44,035 nucleotides of DNA, from positions 1 through 44,035 of the forward strand of contig JABIPG010000039.1 of NCBI GenBank assembly GCA_018698795.1, read 5' to 3'. Both the position numbers and the translations under genes were made by a program. Origin of the DNA: Rhodospirillaceae bacterium. GTDB lineage: Bacteria; Pseudomonadota; Alphaproteobacteria; Rhodospirillales; Casp-alpha2. Below, piece after piece: positions 10,640 through 19,431 of the stretch (position 1 is the stretch's first letter; every line of letters starts with the position of its first letter). The notes under the pieces were generated by a model that was not told the DNA's origin, ran no database searches, and was given only the letters and a program-made list of their open reading frames with translations.

Positions 10640-11075
10640 TACAAATAAGGGGACTTTGGTCACCGGTGTGATTGGTTCCGACACGCACATTGTCGGTAAT
10701 CGGATACTCTCTCGCGCCTTGGAAGAGGCCGGCTTCAGCGTCGTGGCGCTGGGTGCGTTAACGCCGGCAAGCGAGTTTGTCGACGCCGCCATCGAGACCG
10801 CCGCCGATGCCATCTTGGTATCTTCGTTGTACGGCCAGGGCGAACTCGATTGCCGAGGATTTCGCGATCTCTGCACCGAAGCCGGTTTGGACGATATCTT
10901 GCTTTATGCGGGTGGGTATTTGGTGGTCGGCGATCAGCCCTGGGAAAGCGTTGAGCAGCGATTTGTCGATATGGGATTCGATCGCGTATTTCCGCCCGGC
11001 ACGCGCCCCGGAGATGTGACCGGGCCGTTGGCCGAAGATATCGCAGCCAGGCGCACCAGCCAGTCAAAGAGCTAA
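10632..11075 (+). CDS. glmS: Methylaspartate (glutamate) mutase sigma subunit, B12-binding
   Basis: Cobalamin-binding DxHxxG in VIGSDTHIVGNRIL; SSLYGQGELDCRG; LYAGGYLVVG. Confidence 0.9.
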   Translation: MNDTNKGTLVTGVIGSDTHIVGNRILSRALEEAGFSVVALGALTPASEFVDAAIETAADAILVSSLYGQGELDCRGFRDLCTEAGLDDILLYAGGYLVVGDQPWESVEQRFVDMGFDRVFPPGTRPGDVTGPLAEDIAARRTSQSKS

Positions 11076-11079
11076 TCGC

Positions 11080-12510
11080 ATGCCGCATGCCTTACTTATC
11101 GATTTTGGCTCAACCTATACAAAGCTGCGCGCCGTTGACCTGGATGCTGCAAGCGTTGTCGGCACCGCGCAAGGGCCATCAACGGTCACCACCGATGTGA
11201 CGCGGGGATTGGGCGCAGCGTTAGCGAAACTTGATGCCGACATGGGTGGGTTGCCAACGTTCGAGCACCGGCTGGCATCAAGCAGTGCGGCGGGTGGCTT
11301 GCGCATGGTGACGGTCGGCTTGGTGCCGGAACTGACTGCCAAGGCTGCGCGCATGGCGGCACTTGGCGCCGGTGCCAAGTTAACGGGAACCTACGCGTTT
11401 GAGCTGACGGGCGGGGACGTGGCCGCGATTGTTGCCAGTGCGCCGGATATGATTTTGCTCTCGGGCGGCACCGACGGCGGTAATCGCAAGGTGATTGAGC
11501 ACAACGCAGCGATGTTGGCCGAGAGTGGGGTATCGTGCCCCATTGTCATCGCCGGCAACCGCACGGCGAGCGACGCGGTTGCTGCCATGCTGGGGCTTGC
11601 CGGTAAATCGACGATCATCACCGAAAATGTCATGCCTCGGCATTTGGAACTCAATATCGAGCCGGCGCGCGAAGCCATCCGCCAAGTGTTTATCAACCAT
11701 ATCGTCCATGCCAAGGGGATCGACAAGGCGGGAGAACAGTTGGACGGGGTGTTGATGCCGACGCCGGCGGCCGTGCTGAAAGGCGCCAAGCTGTTGGCTG
11801 ATGGGGTCGGGGATAAGCCCGGTTTGGGGCCGTTGCTGGTTGTCGATATCGGTGGTGCGACCACCGATGTGCATTCCGCCTGCGACGGTGCACCCAGTGA
11901 AAGCGGTGTGGTTTACCATGGCCTTCCCGAACCTTATGCCAAGCGGACGGTGGAGGGTGATTTGGGCATGCGTCACACGGCACGCCATGTTGTCGAGGCC
12001 GTTGGTGCCGATGTGTTTGCCGCCGATGCGGGACTTGATGATCCGGCGCTGGAAGCCTTGCTGGCACGGACGGAAGCCGACGTGGAGTGGCTGCCGGCCA
12101 CTGACCGAGAGCAGGCGTTCGACCTGGCGCTGGCGCGAGCTGCGACCCGGCTTTCGGTCACTCGCCATGCCGGCACGCTGGAAACCGTTTATACGGCGAC
12201 CGGCCCGGTGACCATGCAACGCGGCAAGGATTTATCGACGGTTGGACTGGTGATTGGCACAGGTGGGGTGCTTGTGCATACAGCCGACCCACTGGCCGTT
12301 TTGTCAGGTGCGCTTGCGCATGGCGGGGCGCCCGTGGCCTTGTGTCCGCGCGATCCGCGTTTGATGATAGATGCTGATTACGGCCTCTATGCTTGCGGCC
12401 TGTTGGTGGATATCGCGCCCGAAGCTGCGCTGGCGCTCGGACGCCGGAGCTTGTGTGAGCCGAAGAAACTTGAGGGAACTGCCGACCATGGCGCTACCAC
12501 CGCTCAGTGA
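11080..12510 (+). CDS. glmL: Methylaspartate mutase accessory protein GlmL/MutL (reactivase-like ASKHA ATPase)
   Basis: LLIDFGSTYTKLRAVD; MILLSGGTDGGN; LLVVDIGGATTDVHS. Confidence 0.9.
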   Translation: MPHALLIDFGSTYTKLRAVDLDAASVVGTAQGPSTVTTDVTRGLGAALAKLDADMGGLPTFEHRLASSSAAGGLRMVTVGLVPELTAKAARMAALGAGAKLTGTYAFELTGGDVAAIVASAPDMILLSGGTDGGNRKVIEHNAAMLAESGVSCPIVIAGNRTASDAVAAMLGLAGKSTIITENVMPRHLELNIEPAREAIRQVFINHIVHAKGIDKAGEQLDGVLMPTPAAVLKGAKLLADGVGDKPGLGPLLVVDIGGATTDVHSACDGAPSESGVVYHGLPEPYAKRTVEGDLGMRHTARHVVEAVGADVFAADAGLDDPALEALLARTEADVEWLPATDREQAFDLALARAATRLSVTRHAGTLETVYTATGPVTMQRGKDLSTVGLVIGTGGVLVHTADPLAVLSGALAHGGAPVALCPRDPRLMIDADYGLYACGLLVDIAPEAALALGRRSLCEPKKLEGTADHGATTAQ

Positions 12511-13960
12511 AGGCCGAATACCCGACGATGCGTTTGACGCGATGCGCCGTGAGAATCTGGCGCGTTGGCCCACGGGTTCGGGTGTCGATATGGATGAGGC
12601 TGCCGACTACTTGAGACAATTGCCGGCACACAAAAACCTGGCTCGGGTGATGTGTGAAGCTGTAGCGCAAGGCCGCTGTTTGACGCAGCCGCGCGGCGGT
12701 TTCGGCACGTTCGATATGCATAAGGATTTACTGGTCACGTTGGATCAGGAGGGCCTCGCCGATGTGGTGCCGACGACCACGGACAGCTATACCCGCAACG
12801 AGCGTTTCGCCGAGGCGCAGCGGGGATCGGATGAGTCTGAGGAGCGCGGTCGCTCCATGCTTAACGGTTTTCCGGTGGTCAATGCCGGTGTCGACAAAAT
12901 CCGGGAACTGACGGCGGCGGTGAATAAGCCCGTCATTGCGCTCACCGGCACGTCGTTCCCGCGATTGACGGGCGAGATTTGTTACGCTGGCGGATTCACG
13001 GGGTATCTCGGCTCGGGGATCGCCTATACCACCTCCTATACCAAGGAGACGTCGGTGGCGGAGGGCATCCGGAATTATCAATATCTTGATCGTCTGGTGG
13101 CGCGGTATGGCGAAATGGGCGTTGCGTTGCATCGGCGTCAGCCCGGATTTTTGACAGGGACCAACATTCCGCCATGCGTGGCGATCGCCATTTGCATTGC
13201 CGACGCGCTGTTGGCGGCGGCGCAAGGTGTGAAACAATATGGCTTGGAACTGGGGCAGTGTCTGCACCTTGTGCAAGATGCCGTTGCCATCGACGTTTGC
13301 CAGGACCTGACCCAATCGTACCTCAGGGCGAAGGGATACGAAGACGTTTTTACGTCGGTGACCTCTCTGCATTGGATGGGGGCTTGGCCGACGGACCGGG
13401 CGCAATCGTTTGGCCTGATGGTATATGGCGGGTTTGCGGGCGCTGTCGGAGGTGCTGTCAGCGTCACGACCAAAAGCGTTGCGGAAGCCATGGGCATTCC
13501 GACACCGGAAGAGAACGCCGAAGGGCTTCGCGCCACCCGCATGGGTATTTATCTGGCGCGCAATGTCTGTTTGCGTGATCTACCTGAATACTTGCGTGAG
13601 AAGGAAGTCTTGGAAACCGAAGTGCGGGCCATCGTCGATACAGTGCTTGAGGCGGGGGACGGTGACGTCGCCGTCGGCACTATGCGGGCGCTGGAAGCGG
13701 GGCTTTTGGATGTGCCTTGGTCACCGAACCGAGAATGCAAAAGCGCCTTGATGCCGGCGCGCGATGGCGATGGCTATTTGCGAATGGTCGATACCGGTGC
13801 ATTGCCGTTGCCCGATGAGGTCAAGCAATATCATCGCGACCGATTGCAAACTGGAGCAGCCAACGCCGGCAAAACTTATGGGCCGGACCTCGCCATCGAT
13901 AGTGTCTATGAGATATCAGAAGAAATCAGCACCTTGATGCCAAATCTTACGGTGAAATAA
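12488..13960 (+). CDS. glmE: Methylaspartate (glutamate) mutase epsilon subunit
   Basis: CLTQPRGGFGTFDMHKDLL, YTTSYTKETSVAEGIRNYQYLDRL; ATG 12488 overlaps the end of glmL. Confidence 0.92.
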   Translation: MALPPLSEGRIPDDAFDAMRRENLARWPTGSGVDMDEAADYLRQLPAHKNLARVMCEAVAQGRCLTQPRGGFGTFDMHKDLLVTLDQEGLADVVPTTTDSYTRNERFAEAQRGSDESEERGRSMLNGFPVVNAGVDKIRELTAAVNKPVIALTGTSFPRLTGEICYAGGFTGYLGSGIAYTTSYTKETSVAEGIRNYQYLDRLVARYGEMGVALHRRQPGFLTGTNIPPCVAIAICIADALLAAAQGVKQYGLELGQCLHLVQDAVAIDVCQDLTQSYLRAKGYEDVFTSVTSLHWMGAWPTDRAQSFGLMVYGGFAGAVGGAVSVTTKSVAEAMGIPTPEENAEGLRATRMGIYLARNVCLRDLPEYLREKEVLETEVRAIVDTVLEAGDGDVAVGTMRALEAGLLDVPWSPNRECKSALMPARDGDGYLRMVDTGALPLPDEVKQYHRDRLQTGAANAGKTYGPDLAIDSVYEISEEISTLMPNLTVK

Positions 13961-14156
13961 TAATCGCCGTCTAGAGGCAGAAACCGCGATGATGGATCAA
14001 TAAGTCGTCCGATGGACCTATTTTTGATCAGTAATGAATACCATGGTATGGATGTCGGTCATTTTGGGGCATTTGCACTTGGGCTGCATTGTCGATTGTG
14101 CACATGTTCTATAGAAGATGTATGCATGCGATCTTTTGCGACTATGAGGCGTTGGT

Positions 14157-14327
14157 ATGATCCGTTCTGCCGTCAATCTCAATAGCGGGCCGAACAAGAG
14201 CAACCGGGGCGCCGTTGTCGATCTGATTGTTACCTACGACCTGTTTCGGAAACCCGAATTCCAGCAGGGCGTGGTGGCAAGTGTGGCGCGTGATGGCGGC
14301 GATACGGGAAAGCCGCTCCGATGTTGA
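14157..14327 (+). CDS. Possible small ORF (56 aa) overlapping the start of the sensor kinase
   Basis: Hand translation MIRSAVNLNSGPNKSNRGAVVDLIVTYDLFRKPEFQQGVVASVARDGGDTGKPLRC*; stop overlaps ATG 14321 in another frame. Confidence 0.3.
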   Translation: MIRSAVNLNSGPNKSNRGAVVDLIVTYDLFRKPEFQQGVVASVARDGGDTGKPLRC

Positions 14328-16936
14328 AAGCATCTGACTGGGAGGTCCTGTACTTCCTATCAACAGCCTATTGGCTAGGGGATGTGGTCGCGACGACCGA
14401 CGTTGCCGTGGTCAGCGGCATGTCCGAATCGTCGGCCCGTCGGTGTATTCTCCGTCTTGCCGATCTGTCGATCATTCACGTCAACCAGGACCGGGTCGAT
14501 CGACGGCGCCGAATTCTCACGCCATCGACGGCAATCGTGGCGTTTCTTGAGGAGTTCGTCGCCAATTGCAGCCGTGATTTCAGTGAGATTATTTCTTTCC
14601 ATGAAAGCAAGGCTCGCGACGACGCCGAAAGAAAGTTGCTTCGCTCCGAAACCCAAAGGCTGACCCGCGAGGCGCAACTGCGTGCCACCGATACCATCGG
14701 AGATGTGGGGCATTGGTCTCGAAGTTTGTTGAGCGGTGAGGTGCATTGGTCGGACGCGACGTATCGAATATTTGGTTTCCAGCCCGGAGAAGTTACGCCC
14801 AGCCGTGAGTTAGTCCGCTCAATGGTTCATCCTGATGACTTCGAAGCCTACGTGGCTTCCATGGATCGAGTATTGTCGCAAAACGTCGATCATGGCCGGG
14901 TTTATCGAATAGTCAGGCGCGACGGTTCGACGCGTTGGATCCGGGGGGCCGCGTCTGTGATGTTCGATTCAAAACGTCAACCGACGATCATCTCCGGCGC
15001 TTTGCGTGATGTGTCAGATGCGATCGAAATGGAAGAGGCGTTGCGTGCCAGTGAACAACGGTTTCGGGATTTCACGGAAACCGCCTCGGACTGGGTGTGG
15101 GAAACCAATGTAGATCATGAATTTACGTTTGTATCCGAACGCTTCTTTGCAGTTTTCGGTATTCCGCGCAGCGCAATCATGGGCCGAACACGGACACAGG
15201 TCGCGGGCCGCGAAACCTTATCGGAAGACGCCAAGGCATGGGCGGCACACCACGCCGACCTGGCGGCACGCCGACCTTTTCGGGATTTTCGCTATAGCGT
15301 CACCACCCGAGACGAGACCAAATTGCACCTCTGTATAAGTGGCAAACCGGTATTTGATGTCGATGGCGCGTTCATCGGCTACCGGGGTACGGGGCGAGAT
15401 GTTTCCATGGATGTAGCCAACGCGGACGCATTGAGCGCCAGTGAGGCACGGTTTCGCGATTACACTGGGACAGCCTCGGACTGGGTTTGGGAATCTGGTC
15501 CAGACCACCGCATCAGCTTTGTTTCGGGTCGTATCGAAGGAATTGCCGGGCGGCGGCCGGATGAATTCATTGGGCGTACTGGCCAAGAGATGGCCGGCGA
15601 AGAAAGTGTGGCGGCGGCGCCGGAGGCTTGGGCCGCGCATTCGAATGATCTGGACATGCACAGGCCGTTCAAGGATTTCGTTTTCCAGAGCCGAAACCCA
15701 GACGGAAAAATCGCATATTTCAGCGCCAGTGGGAAACCCATCTTCGACGCAGGTGGAGCGTTTTTGGGCCATCGCGGCACCGGGCGTGACATCACCGATA
15801 GGGTCGGGGCCGAGCAAGCGCTGAAAGAAAGCGAGGCGCGCTGGCGCACGTTATTGGACCAGCAATCCGACATGATCGTTTTTTATGAGCCTAGCCTGTT
15901 CCGAAGATTTGCAAATGCTGCATACTGTTCGTTCGTTGGTCGCGACGCATCTGAGCTCACCGATGAAATGGCTGGCGCTATCCTTGAGAAAGCGGATGCC
16001 GAGCGTTTGCGTGCCACGTTGACATCACTGAATGCCGTTAAGCCGACGGCGAGCGGCGAATATCCGATGACGCGTCATGACGGAGAGGTGCGCTGGGTGC
16101 AATGGCATCACCGTGCTGTCATATCCGATACCAATGACGTGGTCGGAATGATCTGTTCGGGCCGCGATATCACGGATCAACACACGGATAAGCGTCGCCT
16201 CGCGGACGCAAAAAAGGATGCGGAAATAGCTTCGCGCCAGAAATCGGCGTTCATGGCCACCATGAGCCATGATATTCGCACGCCGTTGAATGCAATCATC
16301 GGGTTTTCTCAACTGATTCAAAGCGAGATTGCCGGGCCGTTGGGCGCAAAGAAATACTATGAATATCTCGACCATATTACCGATGCCGGCGACTATTTGT
16401 TGGCGCTGGTCAACAATGTACTCGATCTAGCACGGATCGAGTCCGGCGAGTTCGAGCTCGATGAGGAAGAGGTAGATATCCGCGAGTTGGTCGGTTTCGT
16501 TTGCCGAAATGCCATGCCGTCAGCGGAGGACGCGGGTGTCCTTTTGAAGGTAATCGGCGAACCTTGGGATGGCCGGTTCGTCGTCGACCGAACTCGATTG
16601 ACTCAGATGGTGAGTAACCTTGTATCCAACGGCATTAAGTTTTGCCGGGCGGGCGGTGAAGTGAGCATCCAATGCCAGGAAGGGGAAAACGGTGGCGGCG
16701 TGATTTCCGTTCGCGACAATGGCATTGGCATTGAACCCGACAGCATACAATCGGTGTTCGATCCTTTCGCCCAAGGACAAATGGATGTCGCGAAAAAAAG
16801 CCAAGGTGTCGGGCTGGGCCTGGCGATCGTTAAATCTTTAGCGGAATTGCACGGGGCGAGTGTGGGTATTTCAAGCGAGCTTGGAAAAGGTACAAGCGTG
16901 CACATCAATCTGCCGGCGGAACGACGGGTTGTTTAG
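14321..16936 (+). CDS. Hybrid sensor: N-terminal MarR-like winged helix + four PAS domains + HisKA/HATPase histidine kinase
   Basis: N-term SESSARRCILRLADLSIIHVNQDRVDRRRRILTPS (wHTH with wing); PAS repeats; HisKA FMATMSHDIRTPLNAIIGFSQLI; HATPase DNGIGIEPDS, GVGLGLAIVKSLAELHG. Confidence 0.9.
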   Translation: MLKASDWEVLYFLSTAYWLGDVVATTDVAVVSGMSESSARRCILRLADLSIIHVNQDRVDRRRRILTPSTAIVAFLEEFVANCSRDFSEIISFHESKARDDAERKLLRSETQRLTREAQLRATDTIGDVGHWSRSLLSGEVHWSDATYRIFGFQPGEVTPSRELVRSMVHPDDFEAYVASMDRVLSQNVDHGRVYRIVRRDGSTRWIRGAASVMFDSKRQPTIISGALRDVSDAIEMEEALRASEQRFRDFTETASDWVWETNVDHEFTFVSERFFAVFGIPRSAIMGRTRTQVAGRETLSEDAKAWAAHHADLAARRPFRDFRYSVTTRDETKLHLCISGKPVFDVDGAFIGYRGTGRDVSMDVANADALSASEARFRDYTGTASDWVWESGPDHRISFVSGRIEGIAGRRPDEFIGRTGQEMAGEESVAAAPEAWAAHSNDLDMHRPFKDFVFQSRNPDGKIAYFSASGKPIFDAGGAFLGHRGTGRDITDRVGAEQALKESEARWRTLLDQQSDMIVFYEPSLFRRFANAAYCSFVGRDASELTDEMAGAILEKADAERLRATLTSLNAVKPTASGEYPMTRHDGEVRWVQWHHRAVISDTNDVVGMICSGRDITDQHTDKRRLADAKKDAEIASRQKSAFMATMSHDIRTPLNAIIGFSQLIQSEIAGPLGAKKYYEYLDHITDAGDYLLALVNNVLDLARIESGEFELDEEEVDIRELVGFVCRNAMPSAEDAGVLLKVIGEPWDGRFVVDRTRLTQMVSNLVSNGIKFCRAGGEVSIQCQEGENGGGVISVRDNGIGIEPDSIQSVFDPFAQGQMDVAKKSQGVGLGLAIVKSLAELHGASVGISSELGKGTSVHINLPAERRVV

Positions 16937-16942
16937 ACTTTA

Positions 16943-17662
16943 CTAGGCGGCCCGGTTATTTGCGGGTAGCGTCAAGGAAAATGCCTTGAGCCGAGATACA
17001 TCGGCGATGTGCACACGCCGCCCTCTGTTGGTTACGCCCAAATCCTGCAAATCTTTCAGTGCCCGCGAAAGACTTTCGGGCTCCATGCCGAGATAATTGG
17101 CGATCAATGCTTTCTCGTATGGCAGCACCAGCTCCGCCGAGCCATTACGTTCGTTCACCAAGCTCAATAGAAAATCCGCCAAACGCTGACTGGTGGGTTT
17201 CAGTTGAATGCGCTCCAGTTGCTGAAATGCCTCGTCCAAGTTTTGCGTCAGGACGCGGACGACGCTGGAACTCAAGGCACCGCCGTTTGCGAGTGCCGTA
17301 CGGAAAGCCTGCGCTGGAATTTCCAGCAGCCGGCACATGCCGACGGCTTCGGCTGTCATGCCATATATTCCCTGTGCCAAGCCGGCTTCGAGCGCGACCG
17401 CCGAACCCGGCAGAAACACCGAAAGAACCGCGTGCTTGCCTGCCGTCTCGCCGCGGTAAACCTGAATTTTTCCGCGCAACACGATGAAGATGAATTCCGC
17501 TGTGTGTTGTGGTCGGAATAAGATTTCACGATTTTGCAAAAGGCGCACGGAAGCCTTAGCGAGGAATGGCTCAACCACCTCATTGGAGACATCCGAAAAT
17601 AGAGCAGCACCCCGTAGGATAGCCACGTCTTCTCGTTCAAGTGCCGAAGATTCGCCAATCAT
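16943..17662 (-). CDS. Crp/Fnr-family transcriptional regulator (Dnr/NnrR-like, no Fe-S cysteines at the N-terminus)
   Basis: cNMP-binding-like fold plus HTH GMEPESLSRALKDLQDLGV; start MIGESSALE at 17662. Confidence 0.88.
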   Translation of the reverse strand: MIGESSALEREDVAILRGAALFSDVSNEVVEPFLAKASVRLLQNREILFRPQHTAEFIFIVLRGKIQVYRGETAGKHAVLSVFLPGSAVALEAGLAQGIYGMTAEAVGMCRLLEIPAQAFRTALANGGALSSSVVRVLTQNLDEAFQQLERIQLKPTSQRLADFLLSLVNERNGSAELVLPYEKALIANYLGMEPESLSRALKDLQDLGVTNRGRRVHIADVSRLKAFSLTLPANNRAA

Positions 17663-17697
17663 GATTGCGATCTTGAAGGGCAAATGCCCGGTATGCA

Positions 17698-17711
17698 TTG
17701 ATCGATATCAA
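17698..17711. promoter_or_regulatory. FNR-type box TTGAT-CGAT-ATCAA
   Basis: Perfect match to the FNR/Dnr consensus TTGAT-N4-ATCAA. Confidence 0.8.
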
Positions 17712-17746
17712 GCCACGTCGCTTGTAAATATGGAATACATCACAAC

Positions 17747-17950
17747 ATGGAAACACTTTATTTCGTTGTCGTCGGGGTCGTTCTTTATGTGGTCGCCGAC
17801 AAGCTGTTGGATATGATCGAACGCAGACGAGGTGCGAGGCTTGAGCAACGCACCATCTGGTTCTTTGGTATACTTTTGGGATTGGCGCTGGTCGTGTTCC
17901 CGCTCATTCAGCGGATCAGCGGCCAAGGCGCACCTGTCGTCGGCGGGTAG
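17747..17950 (+). CDS. Small membrane protein (67 aa), hypothetical
   Basis: METLYFVVVGVVLYVVADKLLDMIERRRGARLEQRTIWFFGILLGLALVVFPLIQRISGQ; two hydrophobic segments; ATG 36 nt from the FNR box. Confidence 0.65.
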   Translation: METLYFVVVGVVLYVVADKLLDMIERRRGARLEQRTIWFFGILLGLALVVFPLIQRISGQGAPVVGG

Positions 17951-17996
17951 GCGGGCAGTTGGCGGCGAGGCGGCGCACTTAAACGGCGCATAAAGA

Positions 17997-18027
17997 AACC
18001 GCCCGCACCCTTTCGGGTCGGGCGGTT
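17997..18027 (-). terminator. Strong hairpin, probable terminator of the cytochrome c gene
   Basis: AACCGCCCG-c-ACCC / TTTC / GGGT-CGGGCGGTT just downstream of the minus-strand stop at 18054. Confidence 0.7.
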
Positions 18028-18053
18028 CCGGAAACCTTAAACAGGGCTGGGTG

Positions 18054-18434
18054 TCAGCCGCCGTTCGCTTTCAAGTAGGCAATGACGTTTTCGCGCTGCT
18101 TTTTCTTCTTTAAGCCAGCGAAGGCCATTTTGGTCTTTTTGAGCATCTTCTTCGGCTTGGTCAGGAATTTATCAAGTGTCGCTTCATCCCAAGTGATGTC
18201 GGATTTCTTCATCGCTTTGGAATACTTGAAGCCTTTGACCATCGCTGCCTTGCGGCCAATGACACCGTTGAGGTTGGGGCCAACTTTGTTTTTGCCGCCA
18301 GCCTTAATGGTGTGACAGGCTTTGCACTTGTTAAAAACTTTTTTACCTTTTTTCGCGTCGCCGGCTTCGGCGGTGCCGATGGTCATCAGGACCGCGAGCA
18401 GGGCTGCGAAAAGCGTTGTATAGCGGAATTTCAT
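18054..18434 (-). CDS. Basic class I c-type cytochrome (periplasmic)
   Basis: Signal peptide; CKACH heme motif; [43 protein letters not shown] axial Met region. Confidence 0.9.
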   Translation of the reverse strand: MKFRYTTLFAALLAVLMTIGTAEAGDAKKGKKVFNKCKACHTIKAGGKNKVGPNLNGVIGRKAAMVKGFKYSKAMKKSDITWDEATLDKFLTKPKKMLKKTKMAFAGLKKKKQRENVIAYLKANGG

Positions 18435-18619
18435 TTGAGGTCACTCCTTCGTGTGTTCTCCGGACGAATCGCGCCGGATGGAAGTCTCCGGTTGCGGGTC
18501 CGAACGAATGCGTCGTCAGGCCCCAAAATTCAATGACAACGATCTAGCGATGCCTCCCTGAAAAGTCAAGTGACACCGGGCGTTACAGGCCGGTCAGAGA
18601 TGTAAACGGTTGTGACGAC

Positions 18620-18633
18620 TTAACCGATGTCAA
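18620..18633. promoter_or_regulatory. NNR-type box TTAAC-CGAT-GTCAA
   Basis: Imperfect palindrome upstream of the eNOR-like operon; same TTAACCGNNGTCAA pattern upstream of nirS. Confidence 0.65.
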
Positions 18634-18708
18634 GGTTGATGGGGATGGCGAAAGTTAGGGTGCGCGTACTTTTGGCATCACTTTGAGCCACGACGGAGGA
18701 ATGGGGTT

Positions 18709-18876
18709 ATGACAGACAACACACCGGAAACGGGTGGCGAGGACGAGCGCGTGCATCCCATGCAGGCGCTACTCGACAATCCATTTTTACTTCTTTTCAT
18801 TGGCGTCGCCGTACCGGCGGTGCTGTACACCATTTGGGGTGTCATGGAAGTTGCCATGATCCCGATTGCACAATAG
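18709..18876 (+). CDS. Small single-TM protein (55 aa), first gene of the eNOR-like operon
   Basis: Hand translation MTDNTPETGGEDERVHPMQALLDNPFLLLFIGVAVPAVLYTIWGVMEVAMIPIAQ*; RBS-like ggaggaatgggg; below the ORF-track length cutoff. Confidence 0.7.
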   Translation: MTDNTPETGGEDERVHPMQALLDNPFLLLFIGVAVPAVLYTIWGVMEVAMIPIAQ

Positions 18877-18889
18877 CGGGGAGGGAAAC

Positions 18890-19420
18890 ATGGCACTCAC
18901 ACCACCCGAGTCACGGCACTGGTACAAAGAGCCGTTGCATAAGATGGAGGTCGTTTGGATCACCATCGCGTTTCTTTGGGGCTTGGTGATGTTTTTCACC
19001 ATGGTCTATTGGCACATTAACGGCACGCAGAACTTGTCGAACGAGGCTTATCGGGTGATCCCCGAGGAGTACGGCGAAAAGGTCGAAGCCTTTGCCGAGA
19101 AATACAAGGTGCGTGAGGAAGCGGACATCCCCGTGGTCAAACCGCCAGCCGGTAGCGACGTCTACCTGTTGGGGCGGCTGTGGGAATGGTGGCCGATTCT
19201 GGAGCTGGAAAAGGGCAAGACCTATCGGCTTCATATGTCCTCAATGGACTGGCAGCACGGCTTCTCGTTGCAGCCCGCCAACATCAATATCCAAGTCCAT
19301 CCCAACTACGAGATGGTGTTGACCATGACGCCGGACAAGGCGGGTGAGTATGGCATCGTCTGTAACGAATATTGCGGCGTCGGCCATCATCAGATGCTCG
19401 GCAAGATATACGTGAAATGA
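18890..19420 (+). CDS. Heme-copper oxidase subunit II with CuA site (eNOR-like subunit II)
   Basis: One N-terminal TM; CuA motif CNEYCGVGHHQM (CxExCx3Hx2M); upstream His in SSMDWQHGFSL. Confidence 0.88.
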   Translation: MALTPPESRHWYKEPLHKMEVVWITIAFLWGLVMFFTMVYWHINGTQNLSNEAYRVIPEEYGEKVEAFAEKYKVREEADIPVVKPPAGSDVYLLGRLWEWWPILELEKGKTYRLHMSSMDWQHGFSLQPANINIQVHPNYEMVLTMTPDKAGEYGIVCNEYCGVGHHQMLGKIYVK

Positions 19421-19431
19421 GGGAATGACCG

